A stretch of DNA of 64,000 nt, from positions 1,012,036-1,076,035 of the forward strand of contig NZ_LMEC01000001.1 of the NCBI RefSeq assembly GCF_001425265.1, in the 5' to 3' direction. This stretch comes from Massilia sp. Root418 (lineage in GTDB: Bacteria; Pseudomonadota; Gammaproteobacteria; Burkholderiales; Burkholderiaceae_D). The notes beneath the pieces are model-generated. The model saw only the letters and a list, made by a program, of their open reading frames with translations. It was not told where the DNA came from and did not search any database. Positions 35,918-47,180 of this stretch are shown here, in pieces. The position numbers and the translations under genes were made by a program. How positions within the stretch are numbered: the first letter of the stretch is position 1; the number at the start of each line of letters is the position of its first letter.

Positions 35918-37015
35918 ATGAATCAGCTTACCCTCGTCCTGCCCTTCGCCCTCACCCCGCCCGAACTCGCTTCCGACCTGGCCCGCGCGCTGCAAGTGCC
36001 CTCGCTGGAGATATTGCTTGAACGAAACAGTTCGCATCGCGTGACGGAGGAGGACGGCAGCAACCGCCTGCTGCCGCACGAAAGCTGGCTGTCGCGCGCT
36101 TTCAGCGCGGGCGCTTCCGACACCGCGCCGTTTGCCCCCGCCATGATGCGGGCGCTCGGCGTGGCCCAACCGGACGGCTATTGGTTCGCCGTGCAGCCGG
36201 TGCATTTGCAGCTGACCCGTACCCACATGGTACTGGGCGATCCGCGCTCGCTGAACCTGAGCGAAGCCGACTCGCGCGCCCTGTTCGCGCTGGTGCAGCC
36301 CTACTTCGACGAAGTGGGCAAGCCCCTTATCTACGCGGCGCCGGACATGTGGTTCATGCGCGCGGACGACTGGAGCGGCCTGCGCACCGCCTCGCCCGAC
36401 GCCGCCGTGAACGACAACCTGGCCGACTGGATGCCCGAGGGCGACGCCAAGCGCGCCTTCCGCAAGCTGCAGAACGAGGTGCAGATGCTGTGGCACGAGC
36501 ATCCGATCAACGAAGCGCGCCAGCAGCGCGGCCTGCAGCCGGTGAATTCCTTCTGGCTGTGGGCAGGCGCGCCGGCCGGTCCGGGCGCGGCCGGCGGCGG
36601 CAGCGGCTCCGCCGGCAGCGGCGGCAACACCGGCGCCTTTGGGGCTGGCGGCACGCTGGCTGTGGCCAACTGCCCCGCATGGCTCACGCTGCTGGCCGAT
36701 CCGTCCCTGCGCGCGGCCAACGTGGAACAGGTGCTCGCCCTGCCTGCCGGCGCCAACGCGGATGCCGCCGTCACGGTGGTGCTGGGCGAACTGATCCCGG
36801 TCGGCAAGGCGGGCGACTGGTCGCCCTGGCTGGCCCACATGCAGCAGATCGAGCAGCAATGGTTCGCGCCCCTGCTGGCGGCGCTGAAAACCGGCCGCCT
36901 GGCCAGCCTGAAGCTGGTCTTCAGCAGCCATTTGAAACTGGCCGAATTCACCATCACCAAGGGTTCATTGCGCAAATTCTGGCGCAAACCCGCCCTCACC
37001 AAGTTGACGCCATGA
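35918..37015 (+). CDS. RpfE-type protein (phosphoglycerate-mutase-like annotation in relatives)
   Basis: A 365-residue protein of the kind found just before recJ in betaproteobacteria and Xanthomonas (RpfE type). Visible: MNQLTLVLPFALTPPELASD, the conserved PDGYWFAVQPVHLQLTRTHM, NEVQMLWHEHPINEARQQRG, and NSFWLWAGAP followed by a Gly/Ser-rich insert (residues ~223-245). The biochemical role is unknown. A TACAAT -10-like box at 35904-35909 ends only 8 bp before the ATG and there is no ribosome site, so the message may be nearly leaderless. Its stop overlaps the recJ ATG (ATGA). Confidence 0.8.
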   Translation: MNQLTLVLPFALTPPELASDLARALQVPSLEILLERNSSHRVTEEDGSNRLLPHESWLSRAFSAGASDTAPFAPAMMRALGVAQPDGYWFAVQPVHLQLTRTHMVLGDPRSLNLSEADSRALFALVQPYFDEVGKPLIYAAPDMWFMRADDWSGLRTASPDAAVNDNLADWMPEGDAKRAFRKLQNEVQMLWHEHPINEARQQRGLQPVNSFWLWAGAPAGPGAAGGGSGSAGSGGNTGAFGAGGTLAVANCPAWLTLLADPSLRAANVEQVLALPAGANADAAVTVVLGELIPVGKAGDWSPWLAHMQQIEQQWFAPLLAALKTGRLASLKLVFSSHLKLAEFTITKGSLRKFWRKPALTKLTP

Positions 37016-38706
37016 CCCGTATCGCCACCCGCCCCTGCCCCTTCCGTACCTCGGAAATGCTGCGCCAGGGCGGCATCCATCCCGTCCTGGCCCGCCTGTT
37101 CGCCGCGCGCGGCCTGAGCGACCCGAAAGAACTGTCCAGCGAACTGGCCGCGCTGATCGCGCCATCGGGCCTGCTGCACATCGACGCCGCCGCCGTGTTC
37201 CTGGCCGACTCCATCGCCGCGCAAAAGCGCATGGTCATCGTGGCCGACTACGACTGCGACGGCGCCACCGCCTGCGCCACCGCGCTGCGCGGCCTGCGCG
37301 CAATGGGCGCCAATGTCGACTTCATCGTGCCCAACCGCTTCGAGTACGGCTACGGCCTGACGCCAGAAATCGTGGCACTGACGGCGCGCGAAAAGCAGCC
37401 GGACATCATCATCACCGTGGACAACGGCATCGCCAGCATCGACGGCGTGGCCGAAGCGAACCGGCGCGGCATCGAAGTCGTGGTCACCGACCACCACCTG
37501 CCGGCGGACGTGCTGCCGGACGCGCGCGTCATCGTCAACCCCAACCAGCCGGCCTGCGGCTTCCCCAGCAAGAACCTGGCGGGCGTGGGCGTGGTGTTCT
37601 ACGTGCTGCTCGCGCTGCGCGCAGAACTGCGCCGCCGCGGCGTGTTCGACGCCGCGACCCAGCCCAAGCTGGACAGCCTGCTGGACCTGGTGGCCCTGGG
37701 CACCGTGGCCGACGTGGTGAAACTGGACCCGAACAACCGCATCCTGGTGGCGCAAGGCCTGAAGCGCATGCGCGCAGGCCGCATGCATCCCGGCGTGGCC
37801 GCGCTGTTCCGCGTGGCGGGCCGCCAGGCGCGCACCGCCAGCCCGTTCGACCTCGGCTTCGCGCTCGGCCCGCGCCTGAACGCGGCCGGGCGCCTGGAGG
37901 ATATGTCGCTCGGCATCGAGTGCCTGCTCACGGACGACGAGGACCGCGCCTGGCAGCTGGCGCAGCAGCTTAACGAGATCAACCTGAAGCGGCGCGAGAT
38001 CGAAGCCGAGATGCAGGACGCGGCTTTGCTGCACCTGGACCGCTTCGAGCCGGCCGCCAGCAGCACCATCAGCGTGTTCGACGAGACATGGCACCAGGGT
38101 GTGATCGGCATTGTCGCCTCGCGCCTGAAGGAGAAATTCTTCCGCCCCACGATCACCTTCGCGCCGGCAGGCGACGGCTGGATCAAGGGTTCCGGCCGCT
38201 CCATCCCCGGCTTCCACATGCGCGACGCACTGGACCTGGTATCAAAGCGGGCCCCCAGCCTGATCGACAAGTTCGGCGGCCACGCGATGGCGGCCGGCCT
38301 GAGCCTGCGCGCGGAGGCCTTCGACGCCTTCTCGGAAGCGTTTGAAGCCGTCGGCCGCGCATGGCTGACGGAGCAGCAGCTGGAACGCGTGATCGAAACC
38401 GACGGCCCTCTCGAAGACGCCTACTACACCACCCAATTCATCGAACTGATGGACGGACAAGTGTGGGGCCAGGGCTTCGCGCCCCCGGTCTTCTGCGACG
38501 AATTCCGCGTCGTCAGCCAGCGCATCCTGAAAGAGCGCCACCTCAAGCTGCTGCTGGAAAAGAACGGCACGCGGTATGACGCCATCTGGTTCGGCCACAC
38601 CGACTCCATCGGCGAGCGTGCCCGCGTCGCCTTCCGCCTCGACGCCAACGAATACAACGGCACTACCAAAGTCCAGCTGATGGTCGAACACGCCGAACCC
38701 GCGTAA
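37012..38706 (+). CDS. recJ: Single-stranded-DNA-specific exonuclease RecJ
   Basis: A 564-residue 5'-3' ssDNA exonuclease acting in RecF-pathway recombination and mismatch repair. The DHH phosphoesterase domain shows VIVADYDCDGATAC, IITVDNGIAS and the DHH motif VVTDHHLPAD. The DHHA1 domain shows GSGRSIPGFHMRDAL and KFGGHAMAAGLSLR; the OB-type C-terminus is complete. The ATG overlaps the previous stop. Confidence 0.96.
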   Translation: MTRIATRPCPFRTSEMLRQGGIHPVLARLFAARGLSDPKELSSELAALIAPSGLLHIDAAAVFLADSIAAQKRMVIVADYDCDGATACATALRGLRAMGANVDFIVPNRFEYGYGLTPEIVALTAREKQPDIIITVDNGIASIDGVAEANRRGIEVVVTDHHLPADVLPDARVIVNPNQPACGFPSKNLAGVGVVFYVLLALRAELRRRGVFDAATQPKLDSLLDLVALGTVADVVKLDPNNRILVAQGLKRMRAGRMHPGVAALFRVAGRQARTASPFDLGFALGPRLNAAGRLEDMSLGIECLLTDDEDRAWQLAQQLNEINLKRREIEAEMQDAALLHLDRFEPAASSTISVFDETWHQGVIGIVASRLKEKFFRPTITFAPAGDGWIKGSGRSIPGFHMRDALDLVSKRAPSLIDKFGGHAMAAGLSLRAEAFDAFSEAFEAVGRAWLTEQQLERVIETDGPLEDAYYTTQFIELMDGQVWGQGFAPPVFCDEFRVVSQRILKERHLKLLLEKNGTRYDAIWFGHTDSIGERARVAFRLDANEYNGTTKVQLMVEHAEPA

Positions 38707-38813
38707 CCGGCTCGTCGCAGGGCATGCACGGCTCGGCGAATTTTACTGGACCGCGATCCTGCCAGCGCTTAAGGTGACAGCTTTCGTACCTTGCAAAAGG
38801 ACAGGAATCTGAC

Positions 38814-39848
38814 GTGAAGATCGAAACGCCCTTGCTCGTTCCCGTGCTTGCCGGACTGCCGGTATGCGCCTGCATGATCATCCTCGGCCTGCCCTCCCTG
38901 GGGCATGGAAATATCGTTGCCTTTCGTACGCTCTTCTTTGTCACCTGCCTGGCATGGCTGCTTCCGCTGACCCTGCTGCAGCGGGCGATGTGGCGCCGTG
39001 AATGGCCCTGGCTGCGGATGGCGCTGGTGCTGCTGGCAAGCAGCTATCTGATGTCCATCCTGAACGCCGTGCTGGGGCAGCGCCTCGCGATTTCGCTCGG
39101 GCTGGAAACCGGCTACCGCTGGACCGATCTCGCCAGGGGACTGGATGGCTGCTGGCTGGCGCTGATCGCGTTCTGCGCGGCCCATGCGGTGGCGGGCTAT
39201 TACCTGTCGCTGCAGCGGCTTCATTTGCATCTCGCCCAGGCGCAAGGCGCAGCGCGCGACGCCGAGCTGCGCGCGCTGCGGCTGCAGGTCAATCCACATT
39301 TCCTGTTCAACTCCCTGAACGCGATTTCCGCGCTGGTGTCGGCCCAGTCCAACCGTGAAGCGAACCGCATGATCAGGTGCCTGGCGGACTTCCTGCGCAC
39401 CACTCTCGCTCACGACGGCCGCCACGAGCATTCGCTTGCCGATGAACTGGCCCTGCTCGACGCCTACCTTGCGGTCGAAAAGGCGCGGCTCGGCGAGCGC
39501 TTGTGTCTGACTATGAAGACCGGCCCTGACCTGTTGTCCAGCGTCGTGCCCTACCTCGTGCTGCAGCCGCTGGCCGAGAATGCCATCCGCCACGGCATCG
39601 CAACACTGGCTGATCCAGGGCGGCTCGAGATTCTTGTCGAGCGCGACGGCGCGCGCCTGCTCATCGACGTCCAGAACGACGGCCGGCAACGGGCGCCTGC
39701 GGACAGCGGCATCGGCCTGGCCAACGTACGGGAGCGCTTGCTCCATCTGTACGGCGAGGATCAGCAGCTGGACGCAGGCTGGAAGACGGATGGCCGCTTC
39801 CACGTCCGCATTGCCATGCCGCTGCGCAGTATGGAGGCGGCAGCATGA
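38814..39848 (+). CDS. LytS/AlgZ-type sensor histidine kinase
   Basis: A 344-residue kinase. Four hydrophobic segments (about 8-28, 38-56, 68-88, 110-130) form a membrane sensor. The His_kinase (PF06580-type) domain follows with phospho-His in LRLQVNPHFLFNSLNAISAL, and the ATPase domain has LQPLAENAIRHG and GIGLANVRERL. There is no HAMP or PAS. Its stop overlaps the ATG of the LytTR regulator (ATGA), a clear two-component pair. The signal is unknown. Confidence 0.9.
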   Translation: MKIETPLLVPVLAGLPVCACMIILGLPSLGHGNIVAFRTLFFVTCLAWLLPLTLLQRAMWRREWPWLRMALVLLASSYLMSILNAVLGQRLAISLGLETGYRWTDLARGLDGCWLALIAFCAAHAVAGYYLSLQRLHLHLAQAQGAARDAELRALRLQVNPHFLFNSLNAISALVSAQSNREANRMIRCLADFLRTTLAHDGRHEHSLADELALLDAYLAVEKARLGERLCLTMKTGPDLLSSVVPYLVLQPLAENAIRHGIATLADPGRLEILVERDGARLLIDVQNDGRQRAPADSGIGLANVRERLLHLYGEDQQLDAGWKTDGRFHVRIAMPLRSMEAAA

Positions 39849-40591
39849 ACATCCGGGTCGTCATCATCGACGACGAGCCGCTGGCCAGATTGGCGGTCAA
39901 GGTGCGGCTGTCGCGGCGGGAAGGGTTTACGCTGGTTGGCGAGTTCGGCGACGGGACCAGCGCTTACGAAGGGGTTATGGCGCTCAGGCCCGACCTGGTA
40001 TTCGTCGACGTCGAGATGCCGGGCAAGACCGGGCTGGAGGTGTTAGCCGCACTGCCGCCGGCGCAACGGCCCATGGCCATCCTGCTGACGGCCCACGACG
40101 GTTTCGCCGTGCAGGCGTTCGAATTGGCAGCCCTCGATTACCTGCTCAAACCCGTCGATGACGAACGCATGGACGAAGCCCTTGACCGCGCACAGCAGGC
40201 ATTTCCCTACCGCGGCCAGCACCGCGCGGCAACCTCGATGGCGCCGAAGAGGCCCTCGTTCAGCGTACGCGCCGGATCGCGCACGGTGCTGGTGCCGGTC
40301 GCAGAAGTCGAGCGCATCGAAGCTGACGGAGACTATGCCACCCTGCATGCACAAGGCAAGACCTGGCTGGTCCGCGAACGCCTGCACAACCTGGCCATGC
40401 AGCTCGATGCGCGCCAGTTCCACCGGGTTCACCGCTCGTCCATCGTGCGGCTGGACATGATCACCGAGGTGCACTCGCTCACCAACCGGGACGCCCTGCT
40501 GCGCCTGCGCGACGGCAGTGTACTGCGCGCCAGCCGTACCTATATGCCCGCCTTGGCGGAGGCACTGCAACACCTTGACGAGAAGGCCTGA
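39845..40591 (+). CDS. LytTR-family response regulator
   Basis: A 248-residue regulator: receiver domain with VVIIDDEPLARLAVKVRL, phospho-Asp in VFVDVEMPGKTG and Lys in DYLLKPVDDE; LytTR DNA-binding domain from ~135 (VPVAEVERIEADGDYATLHA, FHRVHRSSIVRLDMITEV). It is cotranscribed with the kinase before it and lies 63 bp upstream of a serine hydrolase gene on the same strand, a plausible target. Confidence 0.92.
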   Translation: MNIRVVIIDDEPLARLAVKVRLSRREGFTLVGEFGDGTSAYEGVMALRPDLVFVDVEMPGKTGLEVLAALPPAQRPMAILLTAHDGFAVQAFELAALDYLLKPVDDERMDEALDRAQQAFPYRGQHRAATSMAPKRPSFSVRAGSRTVLVPVAEVERIEADGDYATLHAQGKTWLVRERLHNLAMQLDARQFHRVHRSSIVRLDMITEVHSLTNRDALLRLRDGSVLRASRTYMPALAEALQHLDEKA

Positions 40592-40654
40592 CCGCTACCG
40601 GCGAAGAGCATCGTTTTACACATACGCCCCATGGGCTAAACAACGGAGAACAAC

Positions 40655-42076
40655 ATGTTTCGAGTTTTGCTTGCCTGTCTCTTGATGGCCGGTACCGCTG
40701 CGAAGGCGGACAATATCGAGCGCGACCTCGATGCCATCGTACAAAGTTACGGTAAGGTCGGCATATTCGCCGGCACGGTGCTGGTGGCGCGTGACGGCAA
40801 GACCGTCTATGAAGCGGCCGTGGGGTTGGCCAACCGCGAGACCAATGTGCCAAACCGCACCAACACGCGCTTTAACATCGGCTCTATCGGCAAGACCTTC
40901 ACGGCGGTGTCCATCCTGCAGCTGGCCGAAGCGGGCAAGCTCAAACTGAGCGACCCGATCTCCCGCTTCCTGCCCGATATCCCTTACGCGGAGAAGGACA
41001 CCATCACCATCGCCCACTTGCTGAACCACTCGGCCGGCACCGGCAACTACATGGCGCACAAGGACTTTGCCGCGAACAGGGGCAAGCTGCGCACCATTGA
41101 CGCCTTCCTGCCCTTGATTTACGACCAGCCGCCCAGCTTTGCGGCCGGCAGCCGTTTCCAGTATTCGAATTCGGGCATGGTGCTGCTCGGCGCCGTCGTC
41201 GAAAAAGCCAGCGGGCAGTCCTACCGCGACTACCTACGCGATCACATTTTTAACCCTGCCGGCATGACTGAGAGTTCGCTCACCCTCGAAGACGAGCCAC
41301 TGCCTAACCGCTCTATCGGCTACACCCGCAACGGCGACGGCAGCATAAGCTCCAACGTGGACTCTGTACCGCCGCCGTCGTCCGATGGCGGCATGCGCAC
41401 AACCACTCGCGATATGCTGCGCTACGATCAGGCGCTCAAGCGAATGGCGCTGTTGTCCGAAGCGAGCATGGCGACCATGTTAACCCCTGTGGGACCGGAC
41501 AAGGAATATGCCTTCGGCTGGCAGCGCAAGAGCGCTTTCGGCGACATCGTCACCGGTCATAATGGCGGCGCGCCCGGCATCAATGCGGTGTTCAGCCGTT
41601 ACCAGGGCAGCGGCTATACGGTCATCGTCCTTTCCAACGCGGGCATGGGAGCAATCGACGTAGCCGAAAAGATCGAGGCACGCCTGTACGGCAAACCGGT
41701 GCAACTGGCCGTGCAGGCCGATTCCGACATGATGCTGGCTCTTGATCTGGTGATGCGCGGCGACCTGCGCGGCGCCGCCAAGCTGTACGACCGCAATACT
41801 GGCCACGCACCGTCGGTGTACCAGGCTGCAAGAACCCGCATCGATGGCGGCTTTGAAACCACCGAGGCGATCGCACTGCTGGACCGCTACCTACGCTTCG
41901 ACGCCGCAGTCCAGTTGCCGCCTCCCGCTGCTGCCTGGTGGCGCAAAGGGATGGCTTACGAGCAGCTGGGCGACAAGGCCAAGGCACGCGCGAGCTATGT
42001 GCAGTCGCTGGCGCTCGACCCTTCGTTCGACAAGGCTAAGCAGTCGCTGGCGAAGCTCGATACGCCAAAGACCTGA
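40655..42076 (+). CDS. Beta-lactamase-fold serine hydrolase with C-terminal TPR-like segment
   Basis: A 473-residue exported protein with signal peptide FRVLLACLLMAGTAAKA. The class-C/penicillin-binding-protein fold has the SxxK motif S77-I-G-K80, the Tyr-Ser-Asn motif in FQYSNSGMV and the third motif GHNGGAPG. After ~residue 335 there is a helical region ending in a TPR-like repeat (WWRKGMAYEQLGDKAKARAS). The substrate is unknown: esterase, D-aminopeptidase or peptidase. The ATG follows GGAGAACAAC. Likely regulated by the preceding LytTR system. Confidence 0.85.
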   Translation: MFRVLLACLLMAGTAAKADNIERDLDAIVQSYGKVGIFAGTVLVARDGKTVYEAAVGLANRETNVPNRTNTRFNIGSIGKTFTAVSILQLAEAGKLKLSDPISRFLPDIPYAEKDTITIAHLLNHSAGTGNYMAHKDFAANRGKLRTIDAFLPLIYDQPPSFAAGSRFQYSNSGMVLLGAVVEKASGQSYRDYLRDHIFNPAGMTESSLTLEDEPLPNRSIGYTRNGDGSISSNVDSVPPPSSDGGMRTTTRDMLRYDQALKRMALLSEASMATMLTPVGPDKEYAFGWQRKSAFGDIVTGHNGGAPGINAVFSRYQGSGYTVIVLSNAGMGAIDVAEKIEARLYGKPVQLAVQADSDMMLALDLVMRGDLRGAAKLYDRNTGHAPSVYQAARTRIDGGFETTEAIALLDRYLRFDAAVQLPPPAAAWWRKGMAYEQLGDKAKARASYVQSLALDPSFDKAKQSLAKLDTPKT

Positions 42077-42160
42077 TGAGGCCAGAAGCCGTCACTCGCC
42101 CGCCATTGTGCCGCCATTTAGACCGGATTCTCACCGTTTAGAGCAAATTAGACCGGCCAC

Positions 42161-42201
42161 AAAAAAAGGGACGCCATCTCCCCATATGCGTCCAACTTTT
42201 T
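42161..42201. terminator. Bidirectional intrinsic terminator between serine hydrolase and def
   Basis: Stem GGACGC (42169-42174) with GCGTCC (42188-42193) and a 13-base loop. A seven-A run lies to the left (giving seven U on the minus strand, ending the smc-def operon), and AACTTTTT lies to the right for the plus strand. Confidence 0.8.
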
Positions 42202-42223
42202 ACAGCCGGCCCGCCTTTGCCGC

Positions 42224-42756
42224 TCAATCGTCGTCGTTGGGATCGAGATCGGGGAACATCACCGAGGTGTAGCCGAATTTGCTGAAGTCGGTGATGCGCA
42301 TGGGGTACAGGATGCCGTGCAGGTGGTCGACTTCATGCTGCACCACGCGGGCGTGGAAATCGTCGGCGTCGCGCACGATGGGCTTGCCGTACTGGTCCAC
42401 GCCTTCGTAGTGCAGCTTCTTGTAGCGCGGCACGCTGCCGCGCAGGCCGGGCACGGACAGGCAGCCTTCGAAGCCATCTTCCTTCTCGCCGGTGATCGGC
42501 GTGAGCACGGGATTGATCAGCACCGTCTCTGGCACTTGCGGTGCGTCCGGATAGCGGGCGTTGTTCTTGAAACCGTAGATCACCAGCTGCAGGTTGACGC
42601 CGATCTGCGGCGCCGCCAGGCCTGCGCCGTTGGCCGCGTGCATGGTGTCGAACATGTCCGCGATCAGCGCATGCAGCTCGGGCGTGTCGAACTCGCGCAC
42701 CGGCTCGGCCACGCGCAGCAGGCGCGGATCGCCCATCTTCAGAATTTCACGTACGG

Positions 42757-42760
<4 letters not shown>
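42224..42760 (-). CDS. def: Peptide deformylase
   Basis: A 178-residue metalloenzyme that removes the N-formyl group from nascent proteins. All three motifs are intact: [18 protein letters not shown] (metal Cys) and QHEVDHLHG (metal His pair, catalytic Glu). It has an acidic tail DLDPNDDD. Its ATG overlaps the galU stop by 4 bp. Confidence 0.96.
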
Positions 42761-46004
<3,244 letters not shown>

Positions 46005-47180
46005 TTAGCAGAACAGGCGCAGCGCGCGGGTGGAGCCGGCTGGAATGTCGGACGATTCCATGTCGGCGTAGAAGTCGCGCACCTGGCCCGCGATCTCGGC
46101 CAGCGCCTCGTCGGACAGCGGCTGGCTGTAATCGTCCACGATGGTGCCGTCCAGGCGGCCCGCCAGCGATTTGGCGCAGGCGATCATGGCGCCGAAGCCG
46201 TCGCGCGCTGGCGCCACGCAGGGCACGTCGAGCAGCAGCGTCAGGCGCGGCGTGGTCTCTTCGGCCAGCGTGACATTGGTCGAGAGCGAGAACAGGTGGC
46301 CGCCTTCGCCGTCCGGCATCACGTAGCGGCCGTCCGGCCGCACGTCGAAGCCCTGCTTTTCCAGGGCGCCCAGCAAGGTGCTGATGGCCCACGGCGCGCC
46401 GTTGGTGTGCAGGTTGACGCCCAGCTGGGCGTCGTGGCTGGAAACGAAGCGGTGCAGCGTCTTGGCCTCGGCCATCACTTCCATCATGTCCGGGATGGCC
46501 GGTTCGGCGCCGATTTCGTCTGCCACCGCGCGCAGGCGCGTCACCAGTTCGGAGTATTCAAGTTCATTCAGCGCAGTGCTGCGGCTGGCCAGCTGCACGC
46601 CGCCCTGCAGTTCGGTGTACACCCCGCCGTGGACGATGGGTTCCCAGTCGCCGTTCACGTGCAGGCCGATGTAGTGCACCGGCTTGTTGCCCACCAGGCG
46701 CAGCTTCTGCAGCACCGGCAGGATCTTGTCGCCGCGCACCGGGGCTTCCAGCGCCAGCGGCAGCAGGCAATCGATCAGCGGGTCCACCAGGGCGGTGGCC
46801 TGTTCGGCGGCGGGCGTGAGCGTGCCCGCTTCCTGCGCTGGCGGCGCGTAGGCCTCGCCGCCGGCGTCGCTGCCGGCGCCGGCAACGGCACCCGCACCCG
46901 CGCCCGCACCCGCGCCCGCACCCGCAGCGTCGTGGCTATGGGCGCGGCCGGCCGCTACGGCAGCGTCGGCGCTGCCGCCGCTGTCGTCCAGCGAGAAGCT
47001 GGGCTCATGGCGCGGTACGGCGGGCTCGCCGTCGGGACGCATCAACACGTCGTCATGGTCGGACGAGAAGGCCCGCTCCACGGTCTTCTTGGCCTTGTAC
47101 TCCTGCCATTTGTTGTACGAGAAAACGCCGACGATAAAGACGCCGCCGGCTGCGATCAAACTCATTTGAAGATCTGTCAT
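46005..47180 (-). CDS. zipA: ZipA-like cell division protein
   Basis: A 391-residue bitopic protein: N-terminal membrane anchor (SLIAAGGVFIVGVFSYNKW), a charged and low-complexity linker (residues ~30-125), then a C-terminal FtsZ-binding-type domain (~190-391) with GGVQLASRSTALNELEYSEL and TLHRFVSSHDAQLGVNLHTN. It tethers FtsZ to the membrane. The smc-zipA-ligA order supports the name, since the sequence itself is diverged from E. coli ZipA. The ATG overlaps the smc stop (ATGA). Confidence 0.85.
   Translation of the reverse strand: MTDLQMSLIAAGGVFIVGVFSYNKWQEYKAKKTVERAFSSDHDDVLMRPDGEPAVPRHEPSFSLDDSGGSADAAVAAGRAHSHDAAGAGAGAGAGAGAVAGAGSDAGGEAYAPPAQEAGTLTPAAEQATALVDPLIDCLLPLALEAPVRGDKILPVLQKLRLVGNKPVHYIGLHVNGDWEPIVHGGVYTELQGGVQLASRSTALNELEYSELVTRLRAVADEIGAEPAIPDMMEVMAEAKTLHRFVSSHDAQLGVNLHTNGAPWAISTLLGALEKQGFDVRPDGRYVMPDGEGGHLFSLSTNVTLAEETTPRLTLLLDVPCVAPARDGFGAMIACAKSLAGRLDGTIVDDYSQPLSDEALAEIAGQVRDFYADMESSDIPAGSTRALRLFC
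46886..46926 (-). repeat. 6-bp-unit simple repeat in zipA (Ala-Gly run)
   Basis: About six alternating GCACCC/GCGCCC hexamers (plus-strand reading) encode the alternating Gly-Ala stretch in the ZipA linker. The unit is a multiple of three, so slippage would only change linker length. Confidence 0.7.

Noticed and set aside
42110..42160. Direct repeat TAGACCGG with TTTAGAGCAAATT between, resembling an insertion-sequence end
   Set aside because: No transposase remnant or target duplication is visible, so it is too weak to call a mobile element.
46886..46926. Short regular repeat considered as CRISPR-like
   Set aside because: Units are 6 bp with no spacers and lie in frame within zipA.
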